From JACQFV01 sp964593585 (GTDB lineage: Bacteria; Zixibacteria; MSB-5A5; WJJR01), in NCBI GenBank assembly GCA_964593585.1, contig CAZQIZ010000010.1:28042-92041 (forward strand): 64,000 nt of DNA, given 5' to 3'. Within the stretch, counting starts at the first letter, position 1; each line of letters opens with the position of its first letter. Both the position numbers and the translations under genes were made by a program. The notes under the pieces were generated by a model. The model did not search any database and had not been told where the DNA came from. It saw only the letters and a program-made list of their open reading frames with translations. Of this stretch, positions 57,843-64,000 are shown in pieces.

Positions 57843-59366
57843 ATGCTGACTGCGTACATCTACACGGCTGTCATTATCGGCGGCGCGTCGGTCCTGGCGC
57901 TCGAGCTGCTCGGCACACGCGTCCTGGCCCCGTTCTATGGCGCCAGTCTCTATCTCTGGTCGGCGCTGATCGCCGTCACACTTGCCGCGCTGAGCGTCGG
58001 CTATGCCCTCGGTGGTCGCTGGGCCGACTGCGGCCCGCGACTCGGGCGCTTCGCCATACTCTTTGGTCTGGCCGGACTCTGGACCCTGCTTATCCCGCTA
58101 CTGCGCACTCCGGTCTTGCATCTCACCGAGCCGCTCGGACTGCGCGTCGCGGTGCTTGTCACCGCCGCGCTTCTGTTCTTTCCGCCTCTGGCGCTTCTGG
58201 GTATGGTCAGCCCCTATGCCATCCGTCTGAAGGCCGCGCGATTGGAAGAAGTGGGAAGGACCGCGGGCAATCTTTACTCCGTCTCGACCGTCGCCAGCGT
58301 GGTGGCCGCGCTGGCCACGGGCTTCTTCCTGATTCCCAATCTGGGTGTCACGCGGCTGGTCACGGTCACCGGTCTGCTGCTTTTGGCCACCGCCCTCTGG
58401 GGGAGCATGCTGGCCCGGCGGCTGCGGTCAGCGCCACTTGTGGCCCTCCTCCTCCTTCTGGCCGGCGGCTGGGCCATCGCCGCGATTCCCGCTGAGACCG
58501 CCGACCCCGACGCCGGACTGCTGGCCATCGAGCAGAGCGCCTACGGCGAACTGCGAGTGCTTCAGGATGGGCCTGAGCGCTTCCTCCTGATCGATGGCGG
58601 CACTCACACCGGCGTCGACACCACACTCTGGGAGTCGCTCTTCGAGTATGTCAACGTGATGGACATTCCGCGTGGTTATTTCAACGAACCGGGGCGCATG
58701 CTCTTAGTGGGGTTGGGCGGGGGATCGGTGGTCAAAAACTACGCCCGCAACGACTGGACCGTCGATGTGGTCGAAATTGATCCGGCGGTGACACGACTCG
58801 CCCGGCGCTACTTCGCGCTCCGCGATGATGAGGCGCGCGTCTTCCACGAAGATGGCCGACAGTTCTTGCAGCGTGGGGGAGAGGCCTACGACATCATCAT
58901 ACTGGACGCGTTCGGCAGCGGATCGATCCCTTTCCACCTGATCACGTCCGAATCGTTCGGTCTGGCGCGCACACGGCTTTCGCCCGATGGGGTGCTGGCG
59001 GTGAACCTGCAGTCGATCGGCTGGCATGACACAATCGTGACCGCCATCGCCGCGACCGCCCGCCGGCAGTTTGCCAATGTCCTGGTCCTTCCGATCGCCG
59101 AGCCGCCGAATCAACTGGGCAACATCGTGCTGCTGGCGGCCGATCGTTCCCTCGAACTGCCCGAAGAGCCGCCGCGGCCGCAGGACCGCTTCTCGCCCGA
59201 ATATCACCGCGCCCACGCCTGGGACAACCGCTTCGTGCCCCGGACCGAGGGCGTCCCCGTCATCACCGATGACCGCAATCCGATCGACCTATGGACCGAG
59301 CGGGTCAATCTCCGCTCGCGGCAGGAACTGCACGACTACTTCCGCGCCCGCGGCGCCACCTGGTGA
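57843..59366 (+). CDS. Membrane-fused spermidine-synthase-like protein
   Basis: 507 residues. The first 215 residues contain six to seven transmembrane helices (beginning AVIIGGASVLALELLGTRVL). The rest is a spermidine synthase-like domain with motif I LLVGLGGGSVVKNY near residue 288, VVEIDPAVTRLARRYF near residue 311, and EAYDIIILDAFGSGSIPFHL near residue 345. Polyamine aminopropyltransferases have a D-x-D-x-P-like loop in place of the DAFGSGSIP here, so a methyltransferase-like or polyamine role is uncertain. The family occurs in many bacteria as fused membrane proteins. Start ATG 57843 follows GATAAGGAG. Confidence 0.83.
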   Translation: MLTAYIYTAVIIGGASVLALELLGTRVLAPFYGASLYLWSALIAVTLAALSVGYALGGRWADCGPRLGRFAILFGLAGLWTLLIPLLRTPVLHLTEPLGLRVAVLVTAALLFFPPLALLGMVSPYAIRLKAARLEEVGRTAGNLYSVSTVASVVAALATGFFLIPNLGVTRLVTVTGLLLLATALWGSMLARRLRSAPLVALLLLLAGGWAIAAIPAETADPDAGLLAIEQSAYGELRVLQDGPERFLLIDGGTHTGVDTTLWESLFEYVNVMDIPRGYFNEPGRMLLVGLGGGSVVKNYARNDWTVDVVEIDPAVTRLARRYFALRDDEARVFHEDGRQFLQRGGEAYDIIILDAFGSGSIPFHLITSESFGLARTRLSPDGVLAVNLQSIGWHDTIVTAIAATARRQFANVLVLPIAEPPNQLGNIVLLAADRSLELPEEPPRPQDRFSPEYHRAHAWDNRFVPRTEGVPVITDDRNPIDLWTERVNLRSRQELHDYFRARGATW

Positions 59367-59711
59367 TCATCTGCCGTCCAACGGTTTGATCAGGCCGCTT
59401 TCCACGATCCGGACCGGATGCCCCTCCAGCGTCGCAGGAATCCGTTTCTTCAATTCTTCGGTTTCCTCCTCCACCAGCACCTGAATGCAGGGTGTGCCGT
59501 CCTCCAGTTTTCCCAACGCCACACCGGTCACGCCGGGAATGGCCATCAGTTCGGCGATGTGCGCCTCCTGAACGGTCTGGATGTCACGCTGCGGCACGGT
59601 AACCTCGGCTTTCCGCGTTTCCTGACAATTGGCAAGCAGTCCCACAGAGGCGGTGAGCAAGATGGCGCACAAGACCATCCGGATGGCCGGCGTCCGCGTG
59701 GTTTCGCGCAT
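59367..59711 (-). CDS. Small lipoprotein resembling the N-terminal domain of the adjacent protease
   Basis: 114 residues. The signal peptide ends in a lipobox LLANC (Cys near residue 29). The mature part contains HIAELMAIPGVTGVALG, GTPCIQVLVEEE and IPATLEGHPVRIVESG. The same spacing and residues (LMADPDVIG, GQPAIMLLVTSE, SIEGIPTTVLLTDKI) occur in the N-terminal part of the minus-strand protease directly upstream. It may be a stand-alone prodomain or inhibitor-like partner of that protease (inference). It lies 97 bp after the protease stop on the same strand. Confidence 0.6.
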   Translation of the reverse strand: MRETTRTPAIRMVLCAILLTASVGLLANCQETRKAEVTVPQRDIQTVQEAHIAELMAIPGVTGVALGKLEDGTPCIQVLVEEETEELKKRIPATLEGHPVRIVESGLIKPLDGR

Positions 59712-59732
59712 CGGCGCCCTCCCAAGCAGAGA

Positions 59733-59762
59733 CCCGTCCCCGACACACCGGCCGGGGACGGG
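59733..59762. other. 10 bp GC hairpin between protease and lipoprotein genes
   Basis: Perfect stem CCCGTCCCCG / CGGGGACGGG with a ten-base loop. No T run follows on the minus strand, so it is not a clear terminator; it may lie in the leader of the lipoprotein transcript. Confidence 0.5.
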
Positions 59763-59808
59763 CCCAGTTCACAGCATGTCCGGCCCGAGGGCCGGGACAT
59801 CATCGTTT

Positions 59809-60918
59809 TTATTGCCCGACCATGGTGCCACCGACCCAGCTCAGCACCTGTCCGATCGGGTTGGCGACAGCAATCGACGAGCTGCCGGCAAACAGCAGGC
59901 CGACCGCGCGCGGATTGGTCGTGACATCCTCGACCATCAACGAGCCAGAGTCGCCGCCGGCGAGGAACTTGCTGGCTTTGTTGCCGATAAGAATCTGGCC
60001 GGTGAAGGTCTTGGTGAACGCCGCGCCGCCGGCGCACTCGTTCTCATACGCCACGCTGACCGTCGCGTTCAGTCCGCTGACCGAACTGCGGGTCAATCCG
60101 GTGGTGCGCCCGCTCTTTTTCACCGCCTGTCCGACGGAGGCGGCCACGGTCGAAGCCGAGATGGTGCCGATCTCGAGGATCGCGCCGTCACTGCGGACCA
60201 TGCCCGGAATTACCGCCGCGTAAGCCGCATCAACGTTGCTGCCCGGCAGGGACTTCTGTCCCGAGAGGGTCGCCACATCCTGGGCGTTGGTCGCGTTGCA
60301 GCCGACATCGATCAAGCCCGGCTGAATGACCGGATCGCCGGCCTGCGCCGAGCGGTTGTTGCCCCCGGCCACAATGTCGGCTTCCAACACGTGGTAGTTG
60401 CTGAGCACGTACTGGGTGCCGCCCTTTTGCACCAGCGAGCCGAGCGTGCCGCCGCAGCAGTAGCCATTGGCCAGGTCATAGCGCCAGCCGCCCGAAGTGC
60501 CGAGTTGAATCGGCGGGGTCTGCTTGGCGGTGTGGCTGACACCGCCACCCGCCTTGCCCATCGCGACAATCTTGTCGGTCAGGAGCACCGTGGTCGGGAT
60601 GCCCTCGATCGACTTCGGCGCTGCGCCGCGGGCTCGCTCGCTGGTCACCAGGAGCATGATCGCCGGCTGACCGCTCTCATCCAGCGTCGTCGCCGTGCCA
60701 ATCACATCGGGATCGGCCATGAGACGTTGTGTGTGACGGTCCTGGACCGCCATCACGTGCAGAAGTTGGGGATTCACGCGCCCCAGCACGTCATCCATGC
60801 CGGATGGCGCGGTGGGGGTGTTGTCCACTCCGCATCCCCAGATGCCGAGTGTGACGACCACGGCGGCGCCGACAAGCCATAGCCCCAAACCGCGGTGAGG
60901 CAGGAACGAGCGCTTCAT
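59809..60918 (-). CDS. Secreted lipoprotein trypsin-like serine protease
   Basis: 369 residues. Lipobox-like LGIWGC ends the signal region (Cys near residue 29). The N-terminal domain (about 45-125) shares its pattern with the lipoprotein encoded downstream. The protease core shows YVLSNYHVLE (catalytic His), NVDAAYA (probable catalytic Asp) and LAGGDSGSLMV (catalytic Ser), matching chymotrypsin-fold proteases of the plant Nal1 / bacterial S1-like group. A CC pair (NGYCCGG) and CNAT may form disulfides. GGAGGAG lies before the ATG at 60918. It is probably anchored outside the cytoplasm and acts on envelope proteins (inference). Confidence 0.83.
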   Translation of the reverse strand: MKRSFLPHRGLGLWLVGAAVVVTLGIWGCGVDNTPTAPSGMDDVLGRVNPQLLHVMAVQDRHTQRLMADPDVIGTATTLDESGQPAIMLLVTSERARGAAPKSIEGIPTTVLLTDKIVAMGKAGGGVSHTAKQTPPIQLGTSGGWRYDLANGYCCGGTLGSLVQKGGTQYVLSNYHVLEADIVAGGNNRSAQAGDPVIQPGLIDVGCNATNAQDVATLSGQKSLPGSNVDAAYAAVIPGMVRSDGAILEIGTISASTVAASVGQAVKKSGRTTGLTRSSVSGLNATVSVAYENECAGGAAFTKTFTGQILIGNKASKFLAGGDSGSLMVEDVTTNPRAVGLLFAGSSSIAVANPIGQVLSWVGGTMVGQ

Positions 60919-61270
60919 CAAGAGCTCCTCCCAAGTTGTGAGGTTTTGTTGGGCAAGCGGCCCCGCGCCGAAACGCGGGGTCGAGTGACTTGTGGCCACG
61001 ATCTATCACACTCAAGAAATTGTCAAGCGCGAATTGCACGCTGTGGGGAAAATGCCGTTGCCCGCGTCTGGAGATGCCCCGATTTCACGTATCCCGCGAG
61101 CAAACGGCGGTGCATAGCACATCCCGTGCCGTGATCGCTTGCGCTGGCGCCGAACTCCGCCGTAATCGACCATTGCTCCCGAATGCCCGGTTGGCGAGAT
61201 TGCTCTCGCGTGACCGACAACGGAAGCGATCCGGTCCACAGCCCGGCGAATCCGGACAAAACAAGTCAGC
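60919..61270. other. Divergent intergenic region between protease and histidine kinase
   Basis: Contains a GC hairpin CCCCGCG/CGCGGGG at 60961-60980 in the protease leader and a TTGACA (minus, 61021-61026) without a convincing -10. No gene is supported; a divergent promoter pair is expected here. Confidence 0.4.
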
Positions 61271-62227
61271 ATGAACGAGCCCATCACACCTCCGTCGCTC
61301 TCCGGACTGCGCCGCCAGTTGCACATCATCTGGCTGACGATCGCCATCCCGGCCACGCTGGTCGGCGCCGCAGCCATCTGGTACTGGTTTGAGTATGTTG
61401 AACATGATGCGGCCGAGAGGTGGATTGTCTTTTGGTTCTTGCTCATCTTCATCACCATCCCGGTGATCTTCGGCGTGCTGCGGGTCAACAAGATATTCCG
61501 CATCCTGCAGGAGAGCGAAATCCAGCTGCACACGCGCAATCAGCAGCTGATCACCGCCGACCGTCTGGCCTCGGTCGGCACGATGGCCGCCTCGATCGCC
61601 CATGAGGTCAACAACCCGCTGACCACGATCAAAATCCTGATCCACGCGCTCAAGGAACAGGTCCCCGCGACCGAGGCCGCGCGCGACGACCTCGAGATCA
61701 TACAGGGGGAAATCGACAAGATCAGCACCCTCGTCCTTCGTCTGATGCAGTTCGCCCGTCCCACCGAGCCCGAGCTGGTGCTCGCCGATTTGAATGTGAC
61801 CTTAAGCCGGGTAATCGATCTGATCCGTCCGAAGGCCCAGTTGGCGGGGATTGTCGTGCACGAGCACTGCCGTCCCGTGCCGCCCGTGCTGGCCGATCCG
61901 GCCCAACTGGGGCAGGTATTCCTCAACATCCTGCTCAACGCCGTCGATGCCACCCCGCAGGGCGGCACGATCAAGGTGATCTCGGGCACCGAGAACAGCG
62001 ATGTCGTGGTCACGATCTGGAATTCAGGCAAGGGGATCGACCCGGCGCTCTACGACCGCATCTTCGACCCATTTTTCACCACCAAGGCGACCGGCACCGG
62101 GCTGGGGCTGTCCATCGCCCACATGATCATGGCCAAGCACAACGGCACCATCCGCGCCATCGGCCACAACGAGAGCGGAACCACGTTTCGTATCACTCTA
62201 CCCAGGGCCCAGACCGCCAAGAGTTGA
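61271..62227 (+). CDS. Membrane sensor histidine kinase
   Basis: 318 residues. Two transmembrane helices (about 19-39 and 52-72) with a very short external loop of about 12 residues, then HisKA with SIAHEVNNPLTT (phospho-acceptor His near residue 113) and a HATPase domain (N-box LNAVDATPQGG near residue 226, G-boxes SGKGIDP and GTGLGLSIAH). The short sensor region suggests sensing within the membrane or through a partner. Its cognate regulator is encoded 3 bp downstream. The HEVNNP variant is typical of NtrB/AtoS-like kinases. Start ATG 61271. Confidence 0.92.
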   Translation: MNEPITPPSLSGLRRQLHIIWLTIAIPATLVGAAAIWYWFEYVEHDAAERWIVFWFLLIFITIPVIFGVLRVNKIFRILQESEIQLHTRNQQLITADRLASVGTMAASIAHEVNNPLTTIKILIHALKEQVPATEAARDDLEIIQGEIDKISTLVLRLMQFARPTEPELVLADLNVTLSRVIDLIRPKAQLAGIVVHEHCRPVPPVLADPAQLGQVFLNILLNAVDATPQGGTIKVISGTENSDVVVTIWNSGKGIDPALYDRIFDPFFTTKATGTGLGLSIAHMIMAKHNGTIRAIGHNESGTTFRITLPRAQTAKS

Positions 62228-62230
62228 CGC

Positions 62231-63661
62231 ATGCCTCGAGTGCTTATTATCGACGACGACCGCAATCTGCGCTTTGCGCTCCGCCGTATTCTCGACGCCA
62301 AGACCTACGCCATCGACGAGGCCGGCACTGGCGAGGAGGGGCTGGCGCTGGTGCAGTCGCAGCCCTATGACGTCATCCTGCTTGATCTGCGCATGCCCGG
62401 CATGTCCGGCATCGAGGTTCTCGAGAAGCTGCGAGCGGTCGATCTGCGCACGCCGGTGGTGATGATGACCGCCTTCGGAACCACCGACACCGCCATCCAG
62501 GCGATCAAAATGGGCGCCTTCGATTTCGTGCTCAAGCCCTTCGAGATCGACGAGATCCAGCGCGTGGTCGCCCGCGCCGTCGAGTCGTACCGCCTCATGA
62601 CCCGCCGCGTCGAAGTGGCCGAGGATGAATCCCCCGCGACGGCCGCCGACGCCGACACGCTCATAGGACGCTCCCGCCCAATGCAGGAGGTTTACAAGCA
62701 GATCGGACGGGTCGCGCAGACCGATGCCTCGGTCCTGATCACCGGTCCCTCCGGTTCGGGCAAGGAGTTGGTGGCGCGCGCCATCTACCAGCACTCCAAA
62801 CGCGCCGGACGGCCGTTTCTGGCCGTCAACTGCGCCGCCATTCCCGAGGGGCTGCTGGAAAGTGAACTCTTCGGCCACGAACGCGGCTCGTTCACCTCGG
62901 CCGACCACCGCCGTCTCGGCAAGTTCGAGCGCGCCGACAAGGGGACGCTCTTCCTCGACGAAATCGGCGACATGAGCCCGATGACCCAGGCGAAGATTCT
63001 GCGCGTGCTGCAGGAGGGAGTGATCGAGCGCGTCGGCGGCGCCGAAACCATCGAGGTCGATGTCCGCATCATTGCCGCGACCCATCGCGACCTGCCGCAG
63101 ATGGCGCAGGAGGGGACTTTCCGCGAGGATTTGTACTACCGGCTCAACACCTTCACGATCAATCTGCCGGCGCTGGCCGACCGCCCCGAGGACATCCCGC
63201 TGCTGGTGCGCTACTTCATCGATCGCGCCTGCCGTCATGACGGGCGCCCCGGTGTGCATGTCCTGCCGGAAACGATGGACAAGCTGATGGCCCACCAGTG
63301 GCGCGGCAATGTGCGCGAACTGGAAAACGTCATCAACCGCGCCCTGATCGTCACCACCGGCAACACGCTCTTGCCCGAGTCGATCGTGCTCTCCGATGCC
63401 GGCAGTCTGGCGGCGCGCGCCGATCTGCCCGCCGGCGATGAACAATTGCTCGATGTGCTCTTCGAACGGTTGGTCGCCCGCTACTTGCGCCATCCCGAGG
63501 ATCCCATCCTGAGTGTGCTCGAACGGGAGATGCTCGCCCGCGCGATGAAGCACGAAAACGGCAATCAGGTGCAGGCGGCTCGTCTGCTCGGCATCTCCCG
63601 CCAAACCCTCCGCAACCGCCTGGCGGAGGAAGAGTCTACGCTGCCCGACGAAGGCATGTGA
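62231..63661 (+). CDS. NtrC-family sigma-54-type response regulator with altered GAFTGA motif
   Basis: 476 residues. Receiver domain (1-120) with Asp 52 in LLDLRMPG, Thr near residue 80 and Lys 102 in LKPF. The AAA+ domain (about 143-375) has Walker A GPSGSGKE near residue 172, Walker B GTLFLDEIGDM near residue 238, and the sensor motif REDLYYRLNTF. The sigma-54 contact loop is GSFTSA (residues 219-224) instead of GAFTGA. A Fis-type HTH closes the protein (NQVQAARLLGISRQTLRNRL). It is activated by the upstream kinase, inferred from operon order. Whether it still activates sigma-54 promoters is uncertain because of the altered loop. Confidence 0.93.
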   Translation: MPRVLIIDDDRNLRFALRRILDAKTYAIDEAGTGEEGLALVQSQPYDVILLDLRMPGMSGIEVLEKLRAVDLRTPVVMMTAFGTTDTAIQAIKMGAFDFVLKPFEIDEIQRVVARAVESYRLMTRRVEVAEDESPATAADADTLIGRSRPMQEVYKQIGRVAQTDASVLITGPSGSGKELVARAIYQHSKRAGRPFLAVNCAAIPEGLLESELFGHERGSFTSADHRRLGKFERADKGTLFLDEIGDMSPMTQAKILRVLQEGVIERVGGAETIEVDVRIIAATHRDLPQMAQEGTFREDLYYRLNTFTINLPALADRPEDIPLLVRYFIDRACRHDGRPGVHVLPETMDKLMAHQWRGNVRELENVINRALIVTTGNTLLPESIVLSDAGSLAARADLPAGDEQLLDVLFERLVARYLRHPEDPILSVLEREMLARAMKHENGNQVQAARLLGISRQTLRNRLAEEESTLPDEGM

Positions 63662-63749
63662 CCATCCCCATCCGCCGCGCAAGGGGCATTCAGCCCATCG
63701 CGCTCCGCACCCGCGGGCAACAAGAGTATGCTTCCCGCCACGGTGGACT

Positions 63750-63849
63750 CCTCCTCGCAATGACGATTGCAGGCAGGTTTTGGGATTACATCGTGTGCGA
63801 GGAGGCGCGATTCGCCGCTGGCGGATCGCGACGACGAAGCAATCCTTTT
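63750..63849. repeat. Family D inverted repeat (CAATGACG / GAAGCAATCC type)
   Basis: CCTCCTCGCA (63750-63759) pairs exactly with TGCGAGGAGG (63796-63805). It is followed by GCGATTCGCCGCTGGCGGATCG (palindrome-like) and CGACGAAGCAATCC. This arrangement resembles dispersed bacterial repeats with the edges GTCATTGCGAGGAG and GAAGCAATCC. Only one copy is visible here. Confidence 0.55.
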
Positions 63850-63873
63850 CCGCCGCTGCGCCACAGAACAAAG

Positions 63874-63924
63874 ATTCCACGGCTAACAACCGTCGGCATC
63901 ACCTCCGGTTGTTGGTCGTGGAAT
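63874..63924 (-). repeat. Family C hairpin repeat, inverted copy
   Basis: On the minus strand the stem ATTCCACGACCAACAACCG pairs with CGGTTGTTAGCCGTGGAAT around a 13-base loop (one mismatch, one G-T) and is followed by CTTTGTTCTG, the same flank as at 11131-11175 and 49097-49133. Stem sequence and loop differ from both other members, while GTCATTCC before the stem and the flank after it are retained. Confidence 0.62.
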
Positions 63925-64000
63925 GACGGCAGGGGAGGGGCATTCGCCTAAGACCTTCTAACAAAATGGGTGTTGCATTTGGACTGGGTTGTTGATCTTA

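Larger units (their letters stand above)
63662..64000. other. Repeat-rich end of the window
   Basis: Contains an inverted repeat CCTCCTCGCA/TGCGAGGAGG (63750-63759 and 63796-63805) with GAAGCAATCC nearby, and an inverted family C hairpin (63874-63924). No gene is supported before the window ends; any following gene is outside view. Confidence 0.55.

Noticed and set aside
62198..63889. 563-codon minus-strand frame opposite the NtrC-type regulator
   Set aside because: The regulator is unambiguous; the antisense frame is His/Gly/Val-rich shadow.

Overview
The window is GC-rich, densely coding bacterial DNA with no tRNA, no clear rRNA operon, no CRISPR and no phage. Several traits together point to the FCB superphylum, most like candidate division Zixibacteria or a close relative (inference from gene content, not a taxonomic search). 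These traits are a complete BatA-BatE (aerotolerance) cluster, very large secreted proteins whose C-termini carry the NYPNPFNAGT-type sorting domain (FlgD-like Ig / Por-tail), dockerin repeats, the alternative GlmU family, and DUF1573.

Layout. 1-8.8 kb: MoxR/Bat operon in the order moxR (3' end only), DUF58, tatA, a BatD-like membrane protein, BatA, BatB, BatC, BatD, BatE. A REP-associated tyrosine transposase (RAYT) surrounded by copies of its repeat lies between moxR and the DUF58 gene. 8.9-13.6 kb: a flippase-like membrane protein, RsgA, a small lipoprotein, rhodanese, a MauE/DoxX-like protein and a methyltransferase. 13.6-15 kb: a candidate structured RNA with its own terminator, and an M50 metalloprotease (both minus). 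15-37 kb: four giant secreted proteins (PQQ-propeller plus dockerin; Ig repeats plus cohesin-like plus dockerin plus sorting tail; two tandem HYR-repeat paralogues). Between them lie a secreted-protein gene broken by an in-frame TAG, DUF1573, and an archease-RtcB RNA repair pair. 37.5-40.5 kb (minus): a bacterial microcompartment (BMC) shell protein, a BMC-type acylating aldehyde dehydrogenase, and a cystathionine beta-synthase-type enzyme. 40.7-49 kb: PurD, PurE, a TPR protein, a CDF metal transporter, alternative GlmU, GalT, GlgA and GreA. 49.3-55.6 kb (minus): a fifth giant secreted protein of about 2,095 residues. 55.7-60.9 kb: small genes (two short minus-strand ORFs, a zinc ribbon, a short HTH), a cupin, a spermidine-synthase-like membrane enzyme, and a lipoprotein beside a secreted trypsin-like protease. 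61.3-63.7 kb: a histidine kinase and an NtrC-type regulator. The last 0.3 kb is repeat-rich.

How the genes fit together. Bat proteins, TatA and the large secreted proteins reflect heavy investment in the envelope and cell surface. The secreted giants share modules (N-terminal YAPGE domain, Cys-rich repeats, cohesin-like domain, dockerin, sorting tail) and look like one surface-fibre family. GlmU, GalT and GlgA supply nucleotide sugars and glycogen. The BMC shell protein and aldehyde dehydrogenase look like a satellite part of an organelle whose remaining genes lie elsewhere. Intergenic gaps carry at least four families of short hairpin repeats. One is clearly tied to the RAYT; two others keep flanks or loops while their stems change in a compensated way.
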